64,000 nt of DNA. Source: Plectrocnemia conspersa. Its lineage: Eukaryota; Arthropoda; Insecta; Trichoptera; Polycentropodidae. Below are positions 37,639-48,540 of this stretch, piece by piece. The translations under genes and the position numbers were made by a program. Position 1 is the stretch's first letter. Each line of letters begins with the position of its first letter. The notes beneath the pieces are model-generated. The model was given only the letters and a program-made list of their open reading frames with translations. It did not search any database and was not told where the DNA came from. The stretch spans positions 310,001 to 374,000 of the forward strand of contig VTFK01000464.1 in NCBI GenBank assembly GCA_009617715.1. The letters are read 5' to 3'.

Positions 37639-38286
37639 GGTATATTCCTGGCTAAAAATAGAACAAATGATGAAATAAACAACAGTGTAAGGGTATGTTA
37701 AAAAAGAATGGTAATTGTATGCAAAATTATCATGTAATATGGATTTTCAATGTAGTTATTTATATTTATTAAACTACTAACTTTTTAAAATTTTCTTGTA
37801 AAAATATAGTTTATAATATTTTAAATGATTTTGACATTTATAAATTTAAATATATTATTAGTAAATTAAGTAGAATTCAAGTCATAAAGTTATTAATTAA
37901 ACATTCAATAAACAGGTATTAAAAAAACTTTCATAAAAAAAACATTAGAGAATGAAATATAAATTGCTGTGTTAAATACTAGAAGATATTATTCAGTCAT
38001 TCGCAGATATGGGTTTTTATGTTAGTAGTGACTTTCAATAATACACTTCAAGATATTAGTTAGTGTTAAGGGATCTTTATTATTTGAAGATCATTGTATT
38101 GCAATTTAAGGACATCGAAATCAACTAAATATTTTTTTGGTTATTTAATATGTACAGTTTTTACAATTGTTATAAAACAACTCCTGAGGGGAGTTAAGCA
38201 CTTTTAATAATTAATAACAATCTTACCTAAGAATTTGTTATGAAAGTTATCATAAATTTTGGATCTGGCTTTAGCATATTTATAAC

Positions 38287-38940
38287 TTAAGGTCTTTGCT
38301 CATTCTGAGAGGGCTCCTTCTGAGAGGGGATTCCTTGATGTTCCATCTCGTCGTTGGCTTCGGGCCCGCCGACCGTGCCATCGCTCACTTGTCCTGTCGA
38401 AGGACCGGGTAGTTGTGGCATAGTAACCATAACCTTTGAATGAAAGATAACGTATAAAAACTCGGTACAACAACACATAAATATTAAATAGCTTACAGGA
38501 AGATTTTCTCGTTGAATGAGTATTTTTCTTTGCAGTTGCATCAGCCGAATCTTCTGACATTTTAATCTTATCGATAACGGTTGTATATTCCAGAACGATT
38601 GCTCCATAAATTTTTCCCGGTGAGGAAACCATTTCTCCATGTGATGCATCAGATGTCGCTTTTTCGTTTCATGTTTGGTTAGCGGTCCCATATTAAATTC
38701 GTTTTGGTCTCCGAACTTTCTTAGGTGTATTTTAATATTACTGCAATAAGGTATGGGGCATTGAGTTTCCTTGCAATAGTTTGCATGATAGCAACACATC
38801 TTTATCAGTCGTATGCACGTATCACAGTAGCCATTAGTATTCCCGGGGCATGTCTTATTGTGATTGGTCCATATACGCAACAAGTTCTCTTTAAAACTCT
38901 GCGCCTGCTCGGTTGTGAAGGCACATAAATTTCGATTCAT
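38287..38940 (-). CDS. CBP/p300 TAZ2-like zinc-finger protein, two coding exons
   Basis: The minus-strand frame (217 codons unspliced) contains two complete TAZ2-type zinc sites. The first is H27-x3-C31-x7-C39-x2-C42 in HNKTCPGNTNGYCDTC. The second is H52-x3-C56-x4-C61-x4-C66 in CYHANYCKETQCPIPYC. Both have exactly the spacing of the second and third sites of the CBP/p300 TAZ2 domain, followed by SNIKIHLRK (family LNIKQKLRQ). The first TAZ2 site is not intact. A donor CCT|GTAAGC (38496) and acceptor TTTCATTCAAAG (38434) bound a 63-nt phase-0 intron. Removing it deletes an odd hydrophobic stretch and leaves 196 residues with a Pro/Ser/Glu-rich acidic tail. CDS would be 38497-38940 joined to 38287-38433. 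In CBP, TAZ2 binds transactivation domains; here HAT, bromodomain and KIX are absent from what I can see. Possible adaptor or competitor protein, by inference. A TTAG|GTAAGA donor (38226) lies 3' of the stop. Confidence 0.7.
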   Translation of the reverse strand: MNRNLCAFTTEQAQSFKENLLRIWTNHNKTCPGNTNGYCDTCIRLIKMCCYHANYCKETQCPIPYCSNIKIHLRKFGDQNEFNMGPLTKHETKKRHLMHHMEKWFPHREKFMEQSFWNIQPLSIRLKCQKIRLMQLQRKILIQRENLPVSYLIFMCCCTEFLYVIFHSKVMVTMPQLPGPSTGQVSDGTVGGPEANDEMEHQGIPSQKEPSQNEQRP

Positions 38941-39781
38941 TGCTATCGTATCGCAAGATGCGGGGTTACAGGGATCAAGCGACGCAAGTGTAAACGAATA
39001 TGCCCTGTCTGAATATTATTATATTTAAACTCCCGAGACTCTTCTCATCGGCAAAAGTTATTGTCTGTCGCAAATCAGGCTTTCGATTGATCTGAAAGAT
39101 AAAATAGTTTTCAGTAACTTTTCATATGTTTTGTAGTATTTTTTATAAGTGAATACAGATAAACATCGACAATTTAAAACCCAGTAGTTAAAAAATTCGA
39201 AATAAGGAAGCAATTAACAAGTTTTAAGAAACTAAATAAGATAAATTTAATGTAACGAATAACAAAAAACATATTTGGCAAACAACATCATACAAGTATA
39301 TGGCGAATGTGGATTGAGTATGAGTCACAACTCAAATAACGAATAATGTAAATTGATCAGTCAGATACGCGTCATTCTCACGGTGACTAACATTGGAATC
39401 ATTCGAAACAAAAAATTTTAACCTAAATAAAACCAAAAGGCAAATTTTGCTTATTCAGAATCATCATTTCTTTTATTCTGAAAAATGTTATTTTGAAATA
39501 TGTTTGACAGGTGTTTCGAAATATATCGGTATGCTAATTTAAATCATATTAACATATAATATAATAATTTTATATTGTTTGGACAACTCATTATCGACGT
39601 GTTGTAATTAGTAGTACAAGATAAGTTGAAAAATATTTTTTGTTTTTAGTGACGGAATGACCTTCGTAAACAGAACGCAGGACAATAGCATGCTTCTTTG
39701 CCGAAAGCAAAAGAGAATAGACACTTAAACGGGATCTATCGTGCCGACATAAACAATGAACACTCTTAAAAATAGTCGTAC

Positions 39782-39887
39782 CTTTGCAGCGTACAGGTCA
39801 AGGTCCCTCAGTAGTCGGCCGCACTGCTCAAGAGGAAGTCCGCGATCGTAGCACTGGAACGCACACTGAGAGTCAACGAAGTCGAGT
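39782..39887 (-). other. predicted noncoding first exon of the TAZ2-like gene
   Basis: On the minus strand, a transcript starting near 39887 (initiator-like CCACTCG, 32 bp after the TATA box) would run through a GC-rich leader. It would end at donor GCAAAG|GTACGA (GT at 39781-39780). The matching acceptor TTTTATCTTTCAG precedes 39091, giving an intron of about 690 nt. Exon 2 would then begin ATCAATCGAAAGCC and reach the ATG at 38940. A short upstream frame (ATG then seven codons) sits in the leader. An alternative acceptor AATATTCAG lies nearer the ATG, at about 39020. All splice assignments are predictions. Confidence 0.4.
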
Positions 39888-39920
39888 GGCCCTGGTCTGG
39901 GCTTGCTCCACCTTATATAC
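39887..39920 (-). promoter_or_regulatory. predicted TATA core promoter of the TAZ2-like gene
   Basis: Minus strand: GTATATAAGG at 39920-39911, with initiator-like CCACTCG placing +1 at 39887, 32 bp from the first T of TATATAAG. A second initiator-like TCAGTGTG lies at about 39868. Upstream (39920-40030) is a GC/CpG-rich block with CCCACCAACGTATATGGTGG, itself partly palindromic, consistent with a proximal promoter. It could also be the promoter of an unrecognised LTR, but I see no LTR ends. Confidence 0.45.
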
Positions 39921-40049
39921 TCTCATCATGCCCCACCATATACGTTGGTGGGAGTTAGAAGAATGCGCGCGCAGTCAACGCGAGCATGCGCAGGAGTTGC
40001 ATTTATCGCCGCGGCGCGGCGGTCGCTTGACTTGGATTAGAGTGCAATA

Positions 40050-40858
40050 AACAACCAGCGTAAATACCAAAACTATATGACATAAAAAAATATGATTTTT
40101 ACCAGATTAAAACAAAGATTCACGTTTCGCTCTAAACAGATTAGATTGGTCAAGGGCTTGAAGGATAGTACGTTGGTTTCCTCTTTCCAAACGCTTTCGC
40201 CAAAACAAGCATTTGAACTATTAACAAGCTTTCGATAAAACGATCGGGTAAACTGAAGCAGTTAATTTAAACTTACAAGTTTAACTCGATCTTCGAGAAG
40301 CCTTTAACACTATTTCGACGCAGCAACGCGACAACTATATTACAAATTTTACATCCATATTTCAACTGTTCTTAAAGTTTAAAAAGCTTGGTAGCTAAGG
40401 ATTGGTAGCACTTCGCCTGATTATGGACAAGCGCAGCAAACTCAATCTCAACATTAGGCATATCGAGAAACTTTCAATCAGGTTCCACTAAACTCCCAAC
40501 TACCCTTTGCCCCAAACGAAACGTTCATAAATATGTACAGCAGCAGTGACCCAAACGGAAACTCACACCTAAGTGACATACTGGACTATAAACCGCCATA
40601 ATATGTGCCACTTCACAATAAATAAAGCTGGAACCACACCCAGCTGATAGAAGATCCAACAGCCTAACTGCAATTTGCTTACATAACACAGAATGAGAAT
40701 ACAAACGCACCTCTTGCATTCTCAAAACACAGAACTGCACTTTAAAGCTTGAACCATTACTTTGTTCCAGTAACTTCTTTGACCATGGACTTCGGTTTTG
40801 CCTCGTGTTGAAAATCACCTTCAAGACTCACGCTTGAGAGCTCAAGTACTGACGACAG
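40050..40858. other. no recognised gene
   Basis: Moderate composition. The minus-strand frame 40525-40824 (99 codons, Cys-containing) has no family resemblance. Nothing further supported. Confidence 0.35.
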
Positions 40859-40861
40859 TAA

Positions 40862-42019
40862 GGGCCCATACGCACTGTCGGCTAGCCGCCGGCGACTAGC
40901 CGCCCGGCGACTGTACTTAATATGGTTTTAAATGGGTGCATACACACGCAGGCGCCGAGTCGCTGGAGCGTCAGGCGCGATCCTGTGCAGGGGTGATGCA
41001 CAGGCGACTTGCCTGTCGCGGCAACCTATAAGGGCCCATGGGTTTAGATGAGTGCATTCGCACGAGGAGCGACTTTCGAGGCGACTTATACACCATTCAC
41101 ACAAAATGGCTTCGACACAGAAAGCTCATCGTAGAAATTGAATCCCGAATCGCTTACAAGAATTTTATATGAATATTGATAACGAAAAAAAAAATAAAAA
41201 ATTATTTTAATTATATTATATTATTTCTTTTCCCGAATTAAATTAATTTTTTAACATTACAGATGCAATTATAAAATTTGGGAATCTGTAAAAGCGTTTC
41301 ATAAAATTAATTTAAATTGAAAGAAAATAAAATTTTATCTTTAAAAATAATATTGCATATTATTTCGCGAATATTTTTTTTTTCGTTATCAATATTCATA
41401 TAAGCCGCCCAGCCTAAACGCGTTTTTTGAGCCGGCGGATACAATTTCTACGATGAGCGTTTCTGTGTATGGGCCATTTTTAGGTGAATGATGTATGCAC
41501 GCATTTAAAACCATGCGCAGGACGTCGCCGGGCGGCCCGGCGCCGGCGCCTAGGGATGCACCCATTTAAAACAATAGGTAGCTACAGTCGCGGCTAAGCC
41601 GCCGCCGACTCCAGCGGCCGCCGGGTCAAAACGTAGGTAAAGAAGGCGGCAATATTAATTTTAAAGAGAAAAAAATATTATTTTATTTTCAATATAATAT
41701 TGAATTTCCCTGTATGAAACGCTTTTGTTTCCCAAATGCAATTATAAATGTATCTGTATTATGTTAATAAAATTAATTTAAATTGAGAAGCAAGAAATAA
41801 TATAAAATAATTATGCATATTATTTCACAATATTTTTTTTTCGTTATCAATATTCATATAAAATTATTGTAAACGATTCGGGATACAATTTCTACGATGA
41901 GCGTTTCTGTGTCGAAGCCATTTTTTTTGTGAATGATGTATGCACCCATTTAAAACCATATAAAGTACAGTCGCCGGGCGGCTAGTCGCCGGCGGCTAGC
42001 CGACAGTGCGTATGGGCCC
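40862..42019. mobile_element. PIF/Harbinger-like MITE with 82-bp terminal inverted repeats
   Basis: The left end 40862-40943 (GGGCCCATACGCACTGTCGG...) and the inverted right end 41938-42019 match at 81 of 82 positions. The element is flanked by TAA at 40859-40861 and 42020-42022, the TWA-type 3-bp target duplication of PIF/Harbinger. The outer part of the repeats is GC-rich (GCTAGCCGCCGGCGAC), unlike the AT-rich interior. No transposase frame is present, so it is non-autonomous. The interior holds further, diverged pieces of the same family: a second GGGCCC after TAA at 41029-41037, and inverted copies of a segment ending TATCAATATTCATATAA at about 41370-41500 and 41830-41940. The near-identical ends suggest recent insertion or gene conversion. 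Confidence 0.8.
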
Positions 42020-42494
42020 TAAAAGCATGGGTTTAGATGAGTGCATTCGCACGAGGAGCGACTTTCGAGGCGACTTATACATCATTCACACAAAATGGCT
42101 TCGACACAGAAAAGCTCATCGTAGAAATTGAATCCCGAATCGTTTACAATAATTTTATATGAATATTGATAACGAAAAAAAATATTGTGAAATAATATGT
42201 ATAATTATATTATATTATTTCGTTTGCTTCTCGATTTAAATTATTTTATTAACATAATACAGATACATTTATAATTGCTTTGGGAAAAAAAAAGCGTTTC
42301 ATACGGGGAAATTCAATATTATATTGAAATTAAAATAATATTTTTTTCTCTTTAAAATTAATATTGCAATTTCTTCGCGAATGTACTACCCGACCTCGAG
42401 TCGCTCGGCTTAGCCGCCTAGTCTAGCTACCTGCGTTTTTGAGCCGGTGATCCCTAGTCGCCGGCGGCTAGCCGACAGTGCGTATGGGCCCTAA
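42020..42494. mobile_element. adjacent second copy of the Harbinger-like MITE family, sharing a TIR junction
   Basis: From 42025 the segment CATGGGTTTAGATGAGTGCA repeats 41037 onward in direct orientation. 42078-42365 is an inverted copy of about 41657-41940. It ends in a family terminus TAGTCGCCGGCGGCTAGCCG then ACAGTGCGTATGGGCCC (42491) followed by TAA (42492-42494). So 40862-42491 is itself bounded by matching termini and TAA on both sides, consistent with one copy inserted into another or with an aberrant transposition product. Confidence 0.65.
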
Positions 42495-44219
42495 GAAGAT
42501 ACACATTTTTGCAACCAAATACCTACTGTCGAAGGGACTGCATTGTAAAATATGATGTAAAATAAGGTACTGCTGAGAGATCTCTGTAGTTTAAAAATAC
42601 TTTAGTATACGTCTCTTAATATGACTTACATTTTTTCGTGTATTTTTAACGTTAAGACTTAATTTGTGTATCGTAGGTGTGTGTTAAGAAGTTTGATAAA
42701 AGAAAATTTCTTATACTAACAGTTAAATAAAATTGTCATATTTATAGCAAAAAATCATATTCAATATTACGCGAGACAATGTTAGCCCACTAATCTTTAG
42801 AATCGATGACTATGACAAGACCAAATTTAAATTTAAGTATAATCATAAAATGCCTAAGCATATTTTGCTTCAGCGGCAGAAATTTAATATTTAGTAGCTC
42901 CAGACCATTGGTTAAGTAAATTGTTATAAATAGTCTAAAGCTTAATAATTTAACTTTGGTATTTCCCTTAATTTGTTTTATCGTAATAATATATATTTTT
43001 CATATTTTCTTAAGAACAAGTACTTAACTTTATTGTACGTATTTCACAGTAAACCCAGTCTTGTAATTAACGTTTAATAATAATAAAAAAATAAGTTAAC
43101 AAATATATAAATATATTTATCAGTACTTATTATTTATCACTCAGAAAAATATGTTGAACCTATAAGGATTATTAAAAGTTTATACAGTTTTTTGCTTCGT
43201 TATCACTTTAGTATTTTCATTCTATATAGGAGCGCATTAACATTTAGTCATAATGTTTATTTTCTCATCACAAACCATGAAGGAACGAAGCTGTCGATGT
43301 CGGTATAAGTCTCAGGTTTTAGTGGTCGCGTCTTTGCGGCAATACACAACTTTTCTTGGATTTACGCCAGCAAAAAGGGCGCCGGAAAAGACAATGGAAA
43401 TTTAATGCGACCAACGGAGAACCAGGTAGTAGTGTTTGAGAGTTCCAACAACTTAGCACTGGAATATGCAAGAAGAAACTGGTGCTGCCCGTTTCTTGCA
43501 CAATTTATGACATCCTCGTGCTGTGTGGATGCAACGCGGTGGCAGTCTTCAGAAACACCACTTTATCTTTTATCTCTTCGTATACGTTATAAAACTCTAT
43601 AGCCTATGTTGGAGAGGCACGTTTTGGTAAGATTTTTTGCTTGACAATACATATGGTTTGGAAGTGAAATATTTTTCTCTCATTGGTTTGCGCTATTGAT
43701 TTAAGTTTTTCGCTTAAGCTTTTAGCTTAAAAAGCAAAAGTCATTTTATTTGAGAAGGGGAGAAAAATAGCGTGCTTGATGGAGCAGAAGTGTATAAAAC
43801 AATGCAACAAGCTTTCAGCTTAGGGGGCAATATTGAAAAAAGTTTGATCGCCTAATCTTTAGGTATTTTCTTACTTAAGTGTTTTCGACCCACTAGGTTG
43901 AGGATTTTCGATGCTTACGATTTTTTAAATTTTAACATTTAGCTTTATGAAATACGGTTCACGAGGATCAAATCGCGTAGCCTCACAAACCCAGATTTTA
44001 TACTAAAATGTTGCCTGTTATATATCATTGCATCTTTATAATTATTTTGAATTATTATGTATATACTGTGTAAGTTAAGATATATTTAAATTTAATTTAT
44101 TTTGATTTATATCGCCATTTATTTATAGCTATATATTTTTAGTGTCGATATTTATAGTAAATAAATAAAATTTGTATAATTAAAATTTGTATCCTTTTGG
44201 AAGCCAGTTAGCCAATCAA
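42495..44219. other. AT-rich with a mild GC island at 43250-43610
   Basis: Overlapping opposite-strand frames (43319-43501 minus, 43405-43602 plus) in the island do not match known families. Nothing else recognised. Confidence 0.35.
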
Positions 44220-44440
44220 GCGTGTCCTGGAAGTAGCCGAGTGGTTCAGTGCATTCGGGAGTGTGCAAATGGGATATTAATGGGGTAGTGGTGCGAGTAC
44301 CACTAAAAGGTGTTCTTAGCCCAAGCACTCGCATAACGTTCCGCTGCAATTTATTTACGCGATTATCCGCTGACTTAAAAGCCAACGTTAGCCCATTAAC
44401 CCAGAAAGTGACCTGTGTAAATTCGCTAGTCTGAAAATTT
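44220..44440 (+). other. possible tRNA-derived (Pol III) SINE-like head
   Basis: Contains GTAGCCGAGTGGTTCAGTGC, which looks like a tRNA-Leu/Ser A box and D arm, and about 55 nt later GGTGCGAGTACC, a B-box-like stretch. It does not fold as a tRNA. A minus-strand open frame (44152-44385) covers the same region without family resemblance. Tentative. Confidence 0.25.
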
Positions 44441-47400
44441 CAATTATAATTACTTTTTATTGCGTCGTTTTGCGTCGCTCTCTAATTGGTGATATTATAA
44501 TATGAAACTTTGAAAAGGTCAAAACGCGTAATCCTCTTATTAGAAATGGGAATCAGTTCATTAGATAACATGATAGACATCCACTGACTGCGTTGGAAAT
44601 TAACATAATAATTCCATTGTTTTGCAAATTTACAAAATGTTGACCCAATTTCACTTGAATTAAATTAGAAGTCTATGTTAAAAATAATTATTAATTAAGT
44701 TGTATGTTACTTAAGAAACAGACGTGTCCTAAGAAAAGTTTTAATACGCACAGATAAGCAAATACAATAATCAGAAGCTGCATGGTCATACACTAATTTG
44801 TAGAGTTTGATAGTGCTAATGACGCCATTAGTTATCTCAATTGTTTTATAGTCACATATACATATAAAAACATGACATGAAAATATGTTTAATATTAAAA
44901 TTTTAGAAAATCAAGTAATAAGTTTTATAAAATACAATAAATTTAAACGACTGTTTTGTTAATTATAGCTTAAATTGTTATCAAATCACTTGATTAAAAA
45001 TGTGCATTGTTTTCATATTACATTTTATTTAAAGTAAAGTCTCAGTTATGAATTTTAGAATCAATTTAAATTAATTATATGAATCGTAAAGAGAAGGCTT
45101 AAAATATATACTAGTTCCAATCTTAATCAGAACATCAAAGAAAATATTCCATTTTATAGCTTTGATAAATAAAATAAATAGTCTTAAAAAACATCAGCGA
45201 TAAATATGAATTGTCACTAGTGATTACGTGACGAGACAATTTCAAAACATTCTAATTTTTTATTGAAAAAGTTGTTTGAAATATACACAACATTAACATT
45301 AGAAATATTTATTAAAAAAATAATAATAAATAAATAAGTCACTCGTTGGTTTATTTTTTTTTTTACATAATGTATTAAGCCTAAAAAAAAACTAATAAAC
45401 AACCAAAAATATTGCATAATAAAAATAAATAAATGCTTTTTACACACATATGTACATATAGTATAAACATTAATTTTAAATTTTTTACTACGATTTTATC
45501 GATAACTAAACATATGTCTCGGGCAAAAATAATCCTTTAAAATCCTTTTGAGATCAAAAAATCTATGACTATATGATCACTAAATGGCACCTTATTTCAA
45601 TCACAGAAATTTCATTATTCAGGATGACAAAAATACATATACATTGTCAAAAAAATAATGATGTTTGACATTTTTAATTGGTTTATAAAGTCAGATATAG
45701 TGAGTAATTATAATTAAATATACGCATACTAAAAAAAAGTGCAAAAGTATATTGCATTTCATAGGGATTTTTTTAATATATAATATATAATGTAGTATAG
45801 TAATACTAAAACACTATTTTATATTTTTCCTGCGTATTTTTATGTGAAGTTGATTCTTTCACCATGATATTATATGTAATAATAATAAATGTATGGCATA
45901 AACACTGTTTAAATAAAATCGCGTCATTCAAAGTATGTTTGTACAAATAAGAAAATATCGATAACATAATTGTAAATAAATAACGCTAAAGACAGATTAG
46001 ATTGTACACAAACTAGACCTCCTGATTGCATTAGCACGTAATCTTATATTCAGCAACTTTAATAAAATTCTGTTTTCAATTTTTTTTTTAAAATAACGGG
46101 ACACAAAGTGAAAAAACTTCAATTGATTGAAATAATAAACTTATAAATAATTATACATGTACACCGCAAAATAAAAATAATACATATTAATTGAAGACCA
46201 AAAGTATTTGTAAACATAAACAAATTTTTACAAATGTTTTTTTTAAGATAAAAACAATAAATATTAACAACAGGTATGTGTAAGTCTCAGCATCTTTTTC
46301 GAATTAATTTTAAATCAAACTGCTAAATACTTTGTTGAATTAAAACAATTATTTACAGTATAAAAAATACAAATAGCACATAAAATTTAATTTATAAAAT
46401 AGACTAAAAAATATTATAGATTAGCAAGACATCGCAAGTACATCAATTTTTTTTTTTTCTGATGGTATTCACTCACAGTACTAGAACACATGTTTGGTCT
46501 CTACATATTAGACCTGATCTCATATTTGCAAATGTTAATTTATGACATGCAAATCATCGAAAACATATGTAAACAAATCATAAATTATTTATAATTTTTA
46601 TAGCTATTTTATTTATAAAATTTCCTTTCCGAATTGGTGCTTTGAAATCTGGTTACCTTAGTATAGGGTGTTCTTTATGTGTCTGGTCTTAAGCATGGTT
46701 TCATTACTTACAATAACGCTGTCGTAGCTGGGGCCTAATGACTCAGTTACCTGTGATTACAGTTTCGCTTTGGTAATTACGACGTCGGTTTCAGACGTTG
46801 CAGAGGCTTGCGCTTCCGACGCATCCGTCGTGTTATAGTATTAGTACGAAGCGATTTGATAATCGGATGATTCGTACATTAGGAGATATCATGTACGGTT
46901 GTATGTACATATATACGTCTTTCCATTGTACTTTTATTAAAAAAATTATACTACCAAGTAGTAAAACTTTAGTACCTTTATATGATGAATTGTTAATGTA
47001 TCGTGAGATGCTCTAGCGATTATAAAAAAGTTTGGGATAAGAAAATTTATAGTCATTATTGTTGTTATATTACTACTACTAACATACTAATGAATATAAC
47101 GTTAACGCCTAACAATAGCTTGATTTTATATAATACTAGCTTTAAATTCACACTTATTCTTAATTTTTATTTTTATTCTTATTGTGATTACAAATTTATT
47201 TTAATAATTGGCTATACAGAATAGGTTTTTGCGAGGGATCTTTCGTCTTTAATGTTCCAACATACAGCTTTTCATATGAAAAGCACTCGTCACTCAAATA
47301 AAAGTTTGTGACGTTACGCGATTGCCCTTGTGGCTTATCGATTATCATTGCAAATGCAATTATAATGATTTAAACGTACACGTCAAGTCAGTTGGAATGA

Positions 47401-47789
47401 ATTAAATTCATGGAATTAGGATGTATTCGTCCTCAGTGGCCCAGTTGACCTATTAATGGCAGTCAGAATGACATGTGCAAATGTCAGGTCACTACTGATC
47501 GATGAGAGAAGTTCTTGTCATTGATACGTACATTTTCTGTTATATAGTAAAGATTATATATATATAATATAAAATAAAAACACTTATAAGTCATATTTGT
47601 TAAAGTTAGTATTAAACGTCATATAAAATTTTACATTTAATAATTCATAAATAAGAAAATAATTTTTTTTTTATTAATTGTTTCAGTCAAATCTTTATTG
47701 TAAAAATAATGTTATAAAGTTTATTATGAAACTTCTCGATTCTTCAAATAAATATTTCGACTGGTATCTCGGCTATAACTTAGCGGATG
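44441..47789. other. AT-rich stretch, small island at 46660-46900
   Basis: No gene or repeat recognised. Frames such as 45217-45447 (minus), 46798-47016 and 47003-47224 (plus) are short and unmatched. The island 46660-46900 has slightly higher GC. Confidence 0.4.
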
Positions 47790-48540
47790 TTGGTTTTTAT
47801 GTGCTTCAACGTTTCGGGTTTTACGGCGTAGACATAACCCCACCAAAAAAATCAAACTGTATTAAATCGCACGATCTTGGCGGCCAGTTTATGTAACCAG
47901 AACGTAAAATAACGTGACTTGCGAACTATTCACGCAAAACATCAAACGTTGCACCCGATGTGTGGCACATTGCGCCGCCGTTTTGAAACCATATGTCTTC
48001 CACGTCAATATTTGCAATTTTTATGCACTTATAGCGCTCATCATTGACTGTTAAAACCCAATCTTTATAATTTTCAAAAAGTAAGGTCCAATGACGCCGC
48101 CTGACAATACGTAAAAAATAGTCACTTTTTGAGCATGTCTCTTGTGAATCACATGCGAATTTTACTTGCCACACATGCGGAAATTTTGTTTATTACCATA
48201 CCATGTGGTCTTCGGCCACACTTTTACTTACATCAGCAATATTCTAGGCTGAACAGGCGCCATGATGATGCACAGGCTTCACCCTATCTCAAATTATTTT
48301 ACTTTGTTGCTAATTATTCGCTCAGTAGGACGATGAAATTGAATCCCATAAATACACAGTTTGTAAAAAATGTTATTTCTACAATTTGAACAATTTAACA
48401 ATTGAACGGTTTCGTAAATGTTAACATTTTTTTATTGTATTGTCGCGATTTACCATTTGATATTTTTAACACGCGTCATTATTGACAGCTGTTTGATTTA
48501 CAGAGAAAACTTGAATTGGATTAATATGTATATCTTTTGC
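47790..48540 (-). pseudogene. mariner-like transposase pseudogene (partner at 13591-13930)
   Basis: Minus-strand reading from the high-coordinate end: NRSIVKLFKL (N-terminal start region), then NIADVSKSVAED (family ENIAAVxxSVxED, part of the DNA-binding half). WTLLFENYKD-VLTVNDERYK follows (family FFENxxGxAVTVNGERYR), then DIWFQNGGAMCHTSGATFDV (family IWFQQDGATCHTA; the catalytic D of QDG is changed to N-G-G) and INWPPRSCDLIQFDFFGG (family WPPRSCDLTPLDFFLWG, with the third acidic residue kept). Part of the region between SVAED and FFEN is deleted. Stops and the lost Asp make it dead. The family is the Tc1/mariner-superfamily group whose proteins carry WPPRSCDLTPLDFFLWG. Confidence 0.8.

Noticed and set aside
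38300..38632. Alternative minus-strand frame (110 codons) over the TAZ2-like gene, with a KIX-like look around EYTTVIDKIKMSEDSADATA
   Set aside because: It overlaps the TAZ2 frame and has no splice signal joining it. The resemblance is short and the order TAZ2-KIX is not seen in CBP. The spliced TAZ2 frame explains the DNA better.
39784..40050. 88-codon plus-strand frame in the GC-rich block
   Set aside because: Antisense to the predicted promoter and first exon; Arg/Gln-rich translation typical of GC-rich noncoding DNA.
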